DNA of 64,000 nt from Rosa chinensis (GCF_002994745.2 NC_037090.1:11467501-11531500), one strand, 5' to 3'. Numbered from the stretch's first letter, positions 1 to 11,237 are shown. Notes: generated from the letters alone by a model not told the origin. Translations and numbers: made by a program.

Positions 1-1557
1 GGCGCTTCAGCTCGACCCCGCGCTGCTTCAAGCTTACATCCTCAAAGGTTTTCTTCGATCATTTTCTGCAAATTTGAGCTACTATTCCTCTGCAAATTTC
101 AGTTATTTCTCATGAAATTTGTATAATGAGAGTAATTAGCTGATAAGGAAAGTGGATTATACAAATTTAAACTCCTCAGTGCGCATGAGAAAAAAAGAAA
201 AAGAAACTCTCAGTTCCCCACAAGATGAAAAACTAAACCCTAAAATCCCAAACACCCAAATCTAGCTAGCTATGCCTTCTATCTTCTCAAGTTCTCAGTG
301 CAGATTTGTATTTATGATTGGCAGTAGCTCTAGCATCAAATCGATGCCCAATCACCATTCCCTCAAACTTTAGCGAGAAACCCCAACAGGTGTCGTTATC
401 TCCACCGCTCTCTATTGTCTCGCACAGGTAAAATTTGTACCTCTCTTTCCTTGTATCTCTCATTGGTTTGATTTCGAAGGCTTTTAATTAATGGTTTAGG
501 TTTGACTCAAATGAATTTTGGGTATCATTTGGTTTAATTTTGTTTTGTTATGAATGCAATTTTCCTAGAGTTTGTCTGATTGCATTTGAATTTCAAGGTT
601 TTTGATTTTTCTTTATTGCAGTACCACACTATCTACTCTTTTTCAGCCTCTCAAGCTTCTTTATGAAAGCTTCAATCTTTTGGGTGCCAAACTTGTGTTT
701 CATTCGTATAAAATCTGTTTGAAATTGTTCTTTTTGGCTCCATTATAGGTAGAGTTGTTCAAGCGGTGCCGATTGGAAGTACCATAAGTATTTTCTAGAG
801 GTATAGTAACACTTGGATTTAGATTTCTTAAAAGTTAATTTTACTCAAAACCAAATTTAATTAAAAGAATTAGAGCCTCTAGTTTTGTCGGGTGATTGAA
901 GTTATCTATTGTTCTAATCAGTTACCATGTTAGTTCTGAGTTCTTACTCAAAATATTCTAGCTTAAAGTGTGTAGTTGTACACTTATTAAATATATTCTT
1001 TACTAATTGTTCTTTGTTCTCTTCTATAGTTTGCTGTAAAAATAGGGGTTTAAAAGCTAAGAACATATTCTCTAGGTATGTTATTAAGCTTGATACACTC
1101 AATCCATGTGTGAAGTTAAAAATTGAGGTAATATATTTGGTTCCCATCTCCATCATTATTACAATCTATTCCACTTTAAATTTTAATCTGTGCCTCAGTA
1201 GAATATGATAGTTCAAGTATTATCTTGCAATTGGAGTTTTTCTTTGCTACCATCTGCATGGGTCTAATGTTTGGTTTATTGCTAGACAAGTACTCCTGTA
1301 ATTTCCTTGCTGGTTGCTTTGGAAGATAATAAAAAACTTTTCAAATATTTTGATATGTGTTGTTTAGTCATCCATGTTCAGGAAGACATACACTAAAGGG
1401 GCAGGCAATGGGATCATCCATATGCTCTTTGCTCTCCAGGGTCATATTTATGTTTTTGCATTTCTACAACAATCATGTAGTGATATTTTTCAACCCCTTC
1501 CATTTCCTATACTTTTCAGGACACTACTAATATCCAAACCTGGTTATTTGGGTAGCT
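1..1557. other. AT-rich region, no supportable gene
   Basis: No coding region with recognisable homology is visible here. Short open frames at 927-1208 and 1374-1607 lack codon structure or motifs. The stretch around 200-430, with its aaccctaaaatcc-like text and a possible splice donor after a CAG near 428, looks like a plant 5' UTR and first intron. That could be the upstream part of the receptor-kinase fragment that follows, but this is inference only. Confidence 0.35.
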
Positions 1558-2176
1558 CTGAGAGGACTAGATATGCAGACTGGCTTTTTCACGTTGAGGC
1601 AAATTAAAGCTGCCCCTAATAACTTTGATCCTGTAAACAAAATTGGTGAGCAATTTTGGTTGTGTCGATAAGGTACTGTAGGTTTCATTTACTATCTTAA
1701 TTTATAGGCCTTAATTTCATAATGATCGAAAATTGGATAACATGTTCGATGCAGGGCATATTATTGGATGGCACTACAATTGCAGGCAACTCTTTTCAAA
1801 ATCAAACCGAGAAAATCATGAGTTTGTGAATGAAGTAGCATGATATCTGGTTTACAACATCCAAATGTGGTTAGGTTATACAATTGCTGCATTGAAGGAA
1901 ATTAAATACTGTTGGTATACGAATACATGGAAAATAACAGCTATGCACATTCTTTGTTTGGTAAGCATATCTGATCTAGAAAAAAAAAAGATACTAAAAT
2001 GATTTATCAAGCAATTTAATTGATTGGAAATCTATGTTACTTGCATGTCCAGAGGAAGAGAAAGGTGTCCAAAAATTGGATTGGCCTACAAGGCAAAAAG
2101 TATGCCTACGCATAGCAAGAGGTTGTAGGATGAAAAGGTGGTTGCTTTTCAAGACATCAAAGCTGCTGCTATAAGG
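1558..2176 (+). pseudogene. LRR receptor-like kinase fragment (At1g53430-like), decayed
   Basis: Three consecutive kinase-domain exons of a plant leucine-rich-repeat receptor-like serine/threonine kinase are recognisable by translation. Exon one (1558-1671) reads GFFTLRQIKAAPNNFDPVNK followed by IGE, the typical start of the kinase domain. After a GT-AG intron (to about 1754), exon two gives LLDGTTIAG, then ENHEFVNEV and text matching the ENNSYAHSLFG region. After another intron with donor at 1961 and acceptor at 2052, exon three gives KLDWPTRQKVCLRIARG and a damaged HRDIKAA. The glycine loop is frameshifted, in-frame stops occur in exons two and three, and the activation loop and C-lobe are absent. 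Introns are retained, so this is a genomic fragment and not a retrocopy. A Helitron-type terminus lies 285 bp downstream, which suggests capture by a transposon. Confidence 0.75.
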
Positions 2177-2429
2177 TATTGAATAATTTCCCCTTAATTC
2201 AGCTTGAGATGATTTGTATTTCCTGTCATCAATGATTTTCCTTTTGTTGGTTTATACATGAATATCTATGAATTTTTTCAGGTATGGATGTGAGGATCAT
2301 AACATATGAGATTGTTTAGACAATATCATTTATCTTAAGAAGGTTCTCAGTATGAAACAATGTTCTTAGTAGAAAAAAAATTAAACCCATAGTATAAATC
2401 AGTAGAAAAAAAATTAAACCCATAGCATA
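2177..2429. other. Non-coding sequence with a short direct duplication
   Basis: No gene is visible. At about 2361-2430 an imperfect ~38-bp unit (agtagaaaaaaaattaaacc...) occurs twice in tandem, directly before the Helitron-like hairpin. Such subterminal duplications are common in Helitron 3' regions. Confidence 0.4.
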
Positions 2430-2461
2430 AACCCGCAGCATCGCGCGGGAATACTACCTAG
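2430..2461 (+). mobile_element. Helitron 3' terminus (hairpin plus CTAG)
   Basis: A GC-rich hairpin with stem cccgc/gcggg (about 2432-2449) is followed eight bases later by CTAG at 2458-2461 and a host T at 2462. This is the canonical 3' end of a plant Helitron (hairpin, then CTRR, inserted between A and T). The matching 5' TC end was not found, so it may lie upstream of the window. The receptor-kinase fragment at 1558-2176 would lie inside such an element. Confidence 0.6.
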
Positions 2462-2999
2462 TGGGATCAATAACAACATGTTTGCTTCCAAGGGGAGGAG
2501 CAGGGCAGATCCTATTTTCCTAGAGGTCATGGATCTGATCAAGGGTCTTTATGGAACAGACCAAAATATGAACACAAGAACTTAAAATATTCCAGCAGCC
2601 TTTGGCTTCTGTTAAACTACATTTTCTACTGTATTATCTCACATGTGGGGTTTGAAATAAACTGTGGTTGTTATTGTTGCACTTTTACATTGATTGTTTT
2701 GAAGTTCATATTTTGGGTTTCTTCCAATATTCTCAGATTGAAGCAAGGAAATGACCACTTGAAGGCTCAAATAGAATTTTTTGAGGGGATTTCTGGAACA
2801 GATGAGTTGGGATGACTTTTCCCACACAAGAATACACTCACCCCAAGCTTCAGTGATTTGCATTTGCTAATTTTTGGTCTTGTGTCTATTTGTGCATATG
2901 TATCTTATTTTGCTAATCTTGTTATAGATTAGTGTAGCCTTAATTATTGATGTACAAACAAAATAATTATTTTTAATTCAAGGAATAAAAAGAAGGTCT
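2462..2999. other. Non-coding sequence, no gene recognised
   Basis: No credible coding region is seen. The reverse-strand open frame at 2639-2863 has no recognisable domain. Short phrases around 2465-2590 read like decayed coding sequence, but I could not assign a family. Confidence 0.3.
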
Positions 3000-3334
3000 G
3001 GAATGACATTGGGGTACAGTTCTTTTTTTTAGTTTTTTTTTTTAAATTTTTATAATATTAAATGCAAGGAATGATATGCAAGGAATTTTCCTTGTATATC
3101 AGCTAACCATGGTTAACCTTAGGTGTTCAATTTCTTGCATTTGAGATGAACAATTCCTTGCATTTGGTGAACTCAAATGCAAGGAATTTTGGGTCGTTGT
3201 ATTTGCTCTTTTGCAAGGGCCTCTTTGCAAGGACTCAAATGTAAGGAACATTCCTTGCATTTGGGTTAATGCAAGGAATTTTCAGTTTTTTACAAGGAAA
3301 AAATTCCTTGCAAAAGGTCATTTTTCTTGTAGTG
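3000..3334. mobile_element. CACTA (En/Spm) transposon right end with subterminal repeats
   Basis: The block ends at 3334 with ttttcttgtagtg, the reverse complement of the CACTACAAGAAAA terminus of plant CACTA transposons. The preceding ~270 bp contain at least eight copies of a tgcaaggaat-type motif in both orientations, as expected for transposase-binding subterminal repeats. The sequence continues directly into the tandem repeat at 3335, so 3334 is the element boundary. The other terminus and a transposase were not found in the window. Confidence 0.7.
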
Positions 3335-4440
3335 CAATAAACAAGCTAAATAATATTAGTAGGCATATAAAGATTTTGTGCGACCCAAATGATCAAAATT
3401 AAAAATCGATAGATTTGGCATTATCTATATATTTAACACGTATTAATATGTATCACGTAAAAAAATTAACTCGGTCAGCCGTTATTTTCATAAGAGGTCA
3501 ATCCAATATATGCTCCTGCTTCCTTAAGGGGAGCCGAATCATAGGGAGATGAAGTCCCAAATTTTTTGCATGAGTGTGAGAGTTGACTAATCGAGAAAAA
3601 AAAGTTGCGAGGGAGTGGTTATGAGCATTTTAATTTGATGGGTATTTAGAGTTTAGAATTGATCACGTGAATCGAGGATTAAACGACAACAAAAATATGT
3701 AATTTTTTTTTACCATATCCATATTTCTCTGCCTTGATCACATGCAAAGGTCAAATTTGTCAAATTCTATTTTATCCACCTTATTCATTTTGGAATGTAT
3801 AATTTTCTGTACAACCAATAAACATGCTAAACAATATTAGTACCATATAAAGATTGTGTGTTACCTAAATGATCAAAATTGAAAATTGATAGTTTTGGCA
3901 TTACTTATATATTTAACGCATATTAATAGATACCGTGTAAAAAAATTATCTCAATCAATCGTCTTATGCATATTGGTCAAAGACGTCAACCCAATACGCT
4001 CATGCTTCTCTAAAAGCAGCCGAATCATGGGGAGATAAACATCCCGAATTTTTTACATGACGTCATACACCTTGTTCCCTCTAGAGTGTGAGTGCTTACT
4101 CATCAAGAAAAAAAGTTGCGAGAGAGTGGTTACAAGTGTTTTAGATTGATGGGTATTGAGAGTTTATGGTTGACTACATGGATTGAGACTAAAACGATGA
4201 CGAAAACATTTAAATTTTTTACCATAGCCATATTTCCCCGTTTGAATCACATCTAATGGTCAAATTTGCAAAATTCTAATTCCTCCACCATATTCATTTT
4301 GGAAGGCATATTTTTTGCTATAATCAATAAACATGGTAGACAACATTAATATGTATATATAAAGATTTTAGGCAATCAAAAATTATTGGAAATCAATAGA
4401 TTTAACATTAGTAAATACATGAATAATTTCAAATATATCG
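3335..4440. repeat. Tandem repeat, about 2.2 units of ~490 bp
   Basis: Unit one (about 3335-3818) and unit two (about 3819-4325) align along their whole length. Shared landmarks include ataaacaagctaa/ataaacatgctaa, a run of gatcaaaatt, agccgaatcat.ggggagat, and caaattctatttt/caaattctaattc. A third partial unit runs to about 4440. The units are non-coding and moderately diverged (roughly 75-80% by eye). No known gene family is recognised. Confidence 0.75.
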
Positions 4441-4478
4441 ATTACTCGATTACTTAATAAAATTAAAATGCATACTTA

Positions 4479-5739
4479 TCTATGCTATTATTAAGAGAGA
4501 AGGGTTCGCTTTCCGTAGCTGATTTTTTTTACTGATTTACCCCTCAACTATTAAAATACTTTGAAACAAAAAAAATCAATAAAGACACTAAAGTCAATTT
4601 GGAAACCAAAATAATAAAATAAATAAATAAAAGTGGCATGAAACGTGAGTTTCTATCCGTTCCCACTACTTTCAAGTTTTAACTACCTCTCCACACTTTT
4701 TGAATTTTTTTTTTTTTTGAAAAAGTTCTCTCACAGTGTATGGGATCATGCTAGTTTTAATTAAAATAAGATTTTCTTTTATAATTAACTTTAAATGATT
4801 ACTTATTTTTTCTTCTTATAAAAATTACACATTTCTTTCATCATAAATTGCTCAACATTTGTGTCAAAAAAAAAAACAGAAGCTAAACATTTTAGTATAA
4901 TTTAATAAATCCGTTTATTATAATTTTTTACAAGTTTTAATAAATTAAATTTAAAAAAAATAAAAGAAATTAAGTTGTCCTTTTGTCCTTTGCCAAAAAA
5001 AGCCTAACAAATTGCAGTCCGGACTCCGAGGGCTGGAACTTTTGCAGGCGAGACAACAGCTAGGTGGCTTCCCCGTTGTGCCAACCAATCTCCACCAATC
5101 TCAACTAAATGCTTCTCGTTCAGTTGTAATATATCCACTAGTCAGACTCTTCTTCCACCTAATTTCTGGTTTTTCACTCCCTCACGGCTCCACTCCACCG
5201 ACTCTTCTTCCACCTCCAAAAGACAAAGCCCAGAGCCCCAGAGAGCCTGACAATTCATATTAGTGGTGAGTTTGCATGCAGCTTCCCCAATCATACAATT
5301 GCATCAGATGATAGATATAACCCTATCCACCATACCCACCATTGTTAGGACAAAGCAACCATCTTGATGCCTTCTCTACTGCCCTACAACATACAATTCG
5401 ATCTCGAAAGCTGAATCGATCGAGGAATGCTCTGTAAAGGTCCTTCGAAAAGGCTCACCGCTCACCAGGTTTTAGGTAATTTAAGTAATGATTGCAGTAA
5501 CAGAATTTGCTCAAATAAACACGTTCCTTGAGAATCTGAGATCATTCTAGCTAGCATCTGTAATATGAAACGAGTTAAAGTTGAAAGTTTATTTGTTACT
5601 TTCTTCACCTTGATGCAGGAGCTAGAGGCTGAAATTTCAATACCGAACTACGACTTATTGGAAGAATACCTGAAAACAGATGACCCCTTTCCGATTAGTC
5701 ACAAAAAAACCCGCACCAAAGCACGGGCTCATTTACTAG
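4479..5739 (+). mobile_element. Non-autonomous Helitron upstream of UGT-A
   Basis: The 5' end is TCTATGCTATTATTAAGAG at 4479, preceded by host A at 4478. The 3' end is a hairpin with stem cccg/cggg (about 5710-5727), then CTAG at 5736-5739 and host T at 5740. This fits Helitron insertion between A and T with no target duplication. The 5' end closely resembles that of the small Helitron at 11238, so they belong to one family. No Rep/helicase is encoded. Internal sequence includes possible captured gene pieces (see 5427-5475). The insertion lies only 30 bp before the ATG of UGT-A, inside the expected 5' UTR or core promoter. Confidence 0.8.
5427..5475 (+). pseudogene. Possible captured exon end of a calcium-dependent protein kinase
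   Basis: Translation gives MLCKGPSKRLTAHQVL, close to the end of the kinase domain of plant CDPKs (a conserved KRLTAHQVL-type motif), followed at 5476 by a GTAAT splice-donor-like sequence. It lies inside the Helitron at 4479-5739, a class known to pick up host gene fragments. The match is only about ten residues, so this is a suggestion and not a firm assignment. Confidence 0.4.
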
Positions 5740-5769
5740 TCTGCTGTATCGGAAGCTAGGCTTTCTCTC

Positions 5770-7603
5770 ATGGAGACGCATATGAAGCTCCAGCCACACG
5801 TGCTACTACTGCCCTTCCCAGCACAAGGCCACATCAAGCCCATGCTAGCCTTGGCGCAGCTTCTCTGCCACGCCGGCATCCACGTCACCTTCCTCAACAC
5901 CGAGCACAACCACCGCCAGCTCACCCAACGCCAAGCCCTCTCCGCCCGATTCCCTACTCTCCACTTCCACTCCATCTCCGACAACCTCCCCTCCGATAAT
6001 CCACGCTCCCTTTCCTCTAATTTCATGGACATAGTCACGTCCTTGAGGTCCAAAACGGCGCCACTCCTGCATCAACTCCTGGTCTCCCTCACAAGCAAAA
6101 TCGACGTCGGCTCTGCAGCTCAGCTGCCTCCTTTGGGCTGTGTGATAACAGACTGGCTCATGTGTTTCGCAATTGAAGCGGCGGAGGAGGTCGGGATTCC
6201 CGTGATTGCCTTCCGCACCACCAGCGCTTGCAGCTTCTGGTGTGACTCATGCATCCCCAAGCTAATTGAAGAAGCTCAGCTGCCTTTTGGAGGTCAGTAA
6301 CTGCCTGCCATACTGGCCAATGATTGATTCGTTTCCTTGCATGTTTTTATCCTATCTCGGTTATATATGATCGTCAATTATAGATAAGTATCACATTGAT
6401 AATTGCTAATTTTAGATAAATTCGTTCCCTTAGTACATTTGCTCCTAGAGTTAGATGGTATTTGAAAAGAAAATTTGTCACAAATATTAAATTTGATTAG
6501 ATTCAATTTTCATGTTTCTAATTAGTTTTATATTTGATTGCACTCGTGAAAAAAATGCATGTTTTTAATTACTTTGAACAGATGAAGATATGGATATGAC
6601 GGTGAGAGGCATTCTTGGGATGGAATGCCTTTTACGACGAAGGGACCTACCGAGTACTTGCAGATTACCAATCGAGCACCCGGTTATGCAGTTTTACATG
6701 GAAGAGGCCAGATCCATAACTCGAGCTTCCAGTCTCATTATTAACACCTTCGACGACCTCGAGTCCTCAGTTCTCTCCCACATTGCCTCTCGATTTTCAA
6801 ATATTTACACCGTCGGACCATTGCATGCTCTCCTCAAATCCCGTTTCGTGGACGACAACCCATCTTCCTCATCCTCCGCCGCCGCCTCTTTGCGCCAAGA
6901 AGACCGTCGTTGCATGATGTGGCTGGACTCCCAAAGGGTTGGGTCTGTAATTTTCGTGAGCTTCGGAAGTGTAGTGAAACTAACACGTGTTCAATTACTA
7001 GAGTTTTGGCACGGATTGGTTAATAGTGGGTCCCCTTTTCTATGGGTCATCCGCTCAGATTTGCTACGGAGTAGCGCAGCAGAGCACGCAAGTCACCTGA
7101 CCCCGGCAGAGTTGGAGATAGGTACAAAAGAACGGGGGTTTATAGTGGATTGGGCCCCGCAAGAAGAGGTCCTGGCCCATGAAACTGTGGTTGGGTTTTT
7201 GACCCATAGCGGGTGGAATTCAACACTGGAGGCAATTTGGGCCGGAGTCCCAATGCTTTGCTGGCCCCAACTAGCCGACCAACAGGTGAATAGTAGATGG
7301 GTTGGAGAGGTTTGGAAGATTGGGGTTGACATGAAGGACACATGTGATAGATCGACGATCGAGAAGATGATCAAAACCTTAATGGAAGGTAAAGAAAGAG
7401 ATATGATTTCAAGGTCGGTTGATCAATTTGCAAAACTGGCGCAAACTTCTGTGAGTGAAAGTGGCTCTTCATATCATAACCTAGAGAAACTTATTCAATA
7501 CTTGAGAGAAATTTATGATTTGATTTGTATAAGATTCACAGTTTCATACTTGTATATGCAAGAAGTTCAGTTAGGACTTCACAATCATGTCCTACTCGCT
7601 TGA
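5770..7603 (+). CDS. UGT-A: family-1 UDP-glycosyltransferase (UGT709/UGT85-like), two exons
   Basis: CDS is join(5770..6292, 6582..7603), 514 aa, with a 289-bp GT-AG phase-1 intron that splits an Asp codon. It encodes a cytosolic enzyme transferring sugar, probably glucose, from UDP-sugar to a small acceptor. The acceptor cannot be read from sequence; the nearest remembered relatives are 7-deoxyloganetic acid glucosyltransferase-like proteins. Catalytic His is His21 in PFPAQGHIKP, and the partner Asp is probably Asp128 in VITDWL. The 44-residue PSPG nucleotide-sugar box spans Trp365-Gln408 (WAPQEEVLAHE... CWPQLADQ) and ends in Gln, usual for UDP-glucose users. The start aligns with UGT-B. Oddities: a Helitron ends 30 bp before the ATG. 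The C-terminus is extended by about 29 residues, because the stop used by UGT-B (after LRNL) is replaced by sense codons. No signal peptide or membrane segment is visible. Confidence 0.9.
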
Positions 7604-8049
7604 AAAGCTATACTTATCTAAAGATCTTCACTCACCCACCATTCATTAATGTGTCCAATTAAAGTTGCATCTTTCTTGCGCGTGTCACCTCTGATGCTCC
7701 TCTAACTAAAACCATTCAAGCTAGCTCATATTGTCATAAGCTTAAGCACGTATTAAAAATAAATAAATAATCAAATAAAATTAATGTAGTGTCAGAAAAA
7801 ACTTGACATGATACTGTGATGCATTGATATAAAAAATGACAGACACCATTAGACAAACTCAGGATTTTTCATGAGAATGTTAGCTTCTTTTAAAACTTTC
7901 AATTTGCTGAAGACGTCTCATACGAATCTAAGAATTTTAATAGCATGGTAAAGTTTTATTACATTAGAATATACAAATCTATACGTTGAGCCAATTTATA
8001 GATAAATGAATACTTTATTTGAAAATTCTTCTATACATGTATACACGCA
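7604..8049. other. UGT-A 3' flank, no gene
   Basis: AT-rich intergenic sequence presumably holding the UGT-A 3' UTR. No convincing polyadenylation signal could be singled out and no repeat structure is obvious. Confidence 0.4.
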
Positions 8050-8893
8050 TGATCCAGTGTTATGTGAGACCTTGCAAAGAACATAGTAGAAAGTCTCCGC
8101 AATGCTCATACTCTATCGGATCATGTGTATATCCCGTGCACGCATGTAAAGTTGAAATTCCCTACTTTCTCAACCCTTTTATCAAAAAACTTACAATTAT
8201 TTTCATTTGAATTAGATACGTACATAATATACTATCCGCGGGAAGATTTTAATGTAAATAAGAGAAGCATGACAAGCACAAAAAGTTTAGCTCGCCCTAT
8301 TTCCTAATAAAAAGCCAAACCCAATGGACAATGATAATGACTATTCAGTATGGATTGGACCTATGCCAATTCTCTTTCACTATGTATGACTACTACATTA
8401 TCTTCAATAATTGATCCAACACCATGTGAGTCCCTATAAAGAACACAATAGAAATTTCCTATAATGTTCATACACTGTTGGATCATGGATATATGCCGTC
8501 CACGCGTGTTTAGTTGAAATTCCCTACTTTCTCAATCCTTTCAAAAAAAAAAACTTACAATTATATTCATTTGAATTAGATACATAACTTTATAATATCT
8601 GTGGGGGGATTTTAACATAAATAAGAGAAGCATGACAAGCACAAAAAGTTTAGCTCTGCAATACTTCTTGACAAAAAACCAAACTGAATGGACAATGATA
8701 ATGACTATTCGGTATGGATTGGACCTATGCCAACTCTCTTTCACTTAGAATTATATTCATTTCAATTTTATACGTAACTTTATACTATCCGCAAGGAAAT
8801 TTTAACGTAAATAAGAAAAACATGACAAGCATACATAGAGTTTAGTTTTGCACTATTTCCTGACAAAAAGCCTAATCCAATGGACGATGATAA
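8050..8893. repeat. Tandem promoter-like repeat, ~350-bp units
   Basis: Unit one (about 8050-8395) and unit two (about 8410-8745) share gatcca..ccatgtgag, gttgaaattccctactttct, attttcatttgaattagata, agcatgacaagcacaaaaag, and ggattggacctatgccaa followed by ctctttcacta. A third partial unit follows (8745-8893). The last part recurs immediately upstream of UGT-B (10474-10560: ggattggacatatgcca, ctctttcactac). The array therefore looks like duplicated UGT-B promoter sequence, later separated from the gene by the insertion at 8894-10473. Confidence 0.75.
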
Positions 8894-10473
8894 AGTACCA
8901 CTTGAATGAGAGTCGAGTACTGTTTATTTTAGTGAGAGAAGCTCCTGCTTCTCTCATACCCAGGCTCTCCCTTCTCTGTAGCAACCTTTTTTTCCCCAAA
9001 TTTTCCTCACCCATGTGGTGATTCCTCATCCTCTGTGGTGATTCCTCACCCAAGTGGTGTTTTGATTTCCTTGTTTTCCTCTTCTTTTGCATCTGATTTT
9101 GTCCTCACTGTTTCAAATATGCTTTTAGATCTTAGATATGAATCTCTAAGATTTATTCTCAGTTTTGTTCTCATGGTCATTCTCAGTTTTTGTTCTGCCT
9201 TTGCTCCTCAAGATGTCCAAACCGTGAACAGATCTCCTTCTTCTTGTCTACCTTGCTCTGCCATGGAAGAGTTCCACCTCCTCTGCAACCACCTCTTCAG
9301 ATCTCAGCTTTCTTTGCTAAGATCTATCTTGGTTTGGTTGTTGTTATCCTTTTATGCGAGATCTTCTCGTAATCGGTCAATTGGAGAATGTACGGAGGCT
9401 CTGTCCTCCTCATCTCTGCCGACCACCCTTGGTTACCATCCCTTGCTCATGACTTCCGTCGGAGCTCCGGAGTCGAATCTGCTATGGTGGCTGCAAGTTG
9501 GAGATGAAGAAGAAGCTTTGATTAAGATTTGGGTTTTTTGGGCTGCTTTGGCCTTTTTGTTTTCGGCTGTTTTCTTTCTTGTATGTTGATTTCTATGGTC
9601 TTGCTTGTTCTGGCAAATGACCATCTGGATCATGCTTTGCAGACTTTGTCTGTATTCAGGGGCGGAATTACTGTTCGGCCTGACGGGGTCCAGACCCCCC
9701 CCCCCCCCAAGCCTTTTCACACACATACATATTTATATATTAGTTATTAATTAAAGCATATACATTCATAATTAAATTGCTACTAAACCCTATAATTACA
9801 TTCTTAATTATATTTGTAATGTACTCAACCCCCCAACCGACGTGGTCATCAGTTTTTTTATAGTTACAAAAAGGTAATAATAGTAATCATTTCATAAAGA
9901 ATTAATATAATAAGAAAACAAAATCAAAATATTCCCCAAGTCATTAACTAGGTTTTTTATGGCTTCTCTATATTAATTGGAATCAATTGGTATCTCTTTC
10001 TTTCAAATTATCAATTTGCAGAAAGTAATAGAAGTATTGTATAATTTCATCATTCATAGTGTTTCGCGATACTCTTTTTTTGTTTTTTGTTTTTTTTTGC
10101 AGTAATATGATTCTCTTTCTTACTTATCTATATTTATTTATTATTTCATTGATCAAATCTTCAATTAAGTCCTTGTACCATTTTAATTTTTCAATTCTCT
10201 TTTATGCTTTATTTGATTATAGTTGTTGTTTATATACAATTTATTTATTTATTTTTTTTGGTTACAAATATACAATTTTTTTTATTGTTATACTGTGATT
10301 TTTTTACTTTCAAATTATGTTATAATAATTTGGTTGTAATACATTTTGGACCCCCCTAAAAGTTAAATCCTGGTTCCGCCACTGTCTGTATTGAGTTGTG
10401 TCCCTTGTAATGTTGTTTGGCTTTGAGCCTTGTTAATTGATGCTAGCTTTCGACCAAAAAAATAATAATAAGA
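8894..10473 (+). mobile_element. LINE-like non-LTR insertion (5'-truncated), interrupted by a hAT
   Basis: A 12-bp direct repeat ggacgatgataa flanks the block (8882-8893 and 10474-10485), a typical variable-length retroposition target duplication. The 3' end reads ttgatgctagctttcgacc followed by an A-rich tail (aaaaaaataataataag), characteristic of plant LINE 3' ends. Without the nested hAT the insert is about 0.85 kb. No reverse transcriptase is recognisable, so it is a 5'-truncated copy. The plus-strand open frame at 9035-9589 has no recognisable domain and is probably a chance frame. Confidence 0.7.
9657..10384. mobile_element. Non-autonomous hAT element, 728 bp
   Basis: The terminal inverted repeats are CAGGGGCGGAA at 9657 and TTCCGCCACTG ending at 10384 (one mismatch over 11 bp). 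A perfect 8-bp target duplication TCTGTATT flanks it at 9649-9656 and 10385-10392, diagnostic for the hAT superfamily. The interior is AT-rich with a C-run near 9695 and no transposase. It is nested in the LINE-like insertion. Confidence 0.9.
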
Positions 10474-10627
10474 GGACGATGATAATGATAATTATTATTT
10501 GGTACGGATTGGACATATGCCACCCACTCTCTTTCACTACATCCGATCTTATCATCAATATTATACTCTCCAAAAACCAAAGCTTCGCATTTTGCACCTC
10601 ATTTGAATCGAAGCTTGGGTTTTTCTT
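10474..10627 (+). promoter_or_regulatory. UGT-B proximal promoter / 5' UTR
   Basis: The 154 bp between the retroposon target duplication and the UGT-B ATG contain a copy of the promoter-like repeat also arrayed at 8050-8893. A weak TATA-like ATATTATAC lies near 10557. No strong core promoter can be assigned. The LINE-like insertion has moved the upstream array about 1.6 kb away. Confidence 0.4.
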
Positions 10628-11237
10628 ATGGAGATGCAGATGGAGCTCCAGCCACAACCACACGTACTACTGTTGCCCTTCCCAGCACAAGGCCACATCA
10701 AGCCCATGCTAGCCTTGGCACAGCTACTCTGCCACTCCGGTATCCACGTCACCTTCCTCAACACTGAGCACAACCACCGCCAACTCACCCAACGCCAAGC
10801 TCTCTCCGGCCGATTCCCTACTCTCCACTTCCACTCCATCTCCGACGGCCTCCCTTCCGATCATCCACGCTCCGTTTACTCTAATTACATGGACATAATC
10901 ACGTCCTTGAGGTCCAAAATGGCGCCGCTCCTGCATCAACTCTTGGTCTCCCTCATGAGCAAAAACGACGTCGACGACCCCGTAGCTCAGCTGCCTCCTT
11001 TGGGTTGTGTGATAACGGACGGGATCATGTCTTTCGCAATTGATGTGGCAGAGGAGCTGCGAATTCCCGTCATTGCCCTCCGCTTCATCAGCGCTGCAAG
11101 CTTCTTGTGTAACTTATGCATCCCCAAGCTTATTGAAGAAGCTCAACTGCCTTTTGGAGGTCAGTAACTGCTTGCCATAGCTTAAGCATCACGAAAAGGA
11201 AAAAAAAAACTTCTGGCTGTATGCCAATCGTTTTTTA

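Noticed and set aside
5736..6075. Minus-strand frames over UGT-A exon 1 (also over UGT-B exon 1)
   Set aside because: Shadows of GC-biased UGT coding sequence.
9035..9589. 184-aa plus-strand frame
   Set aside because: No recognisable domain and lies in a 5'-truncated LINE-like insert; probably chance.
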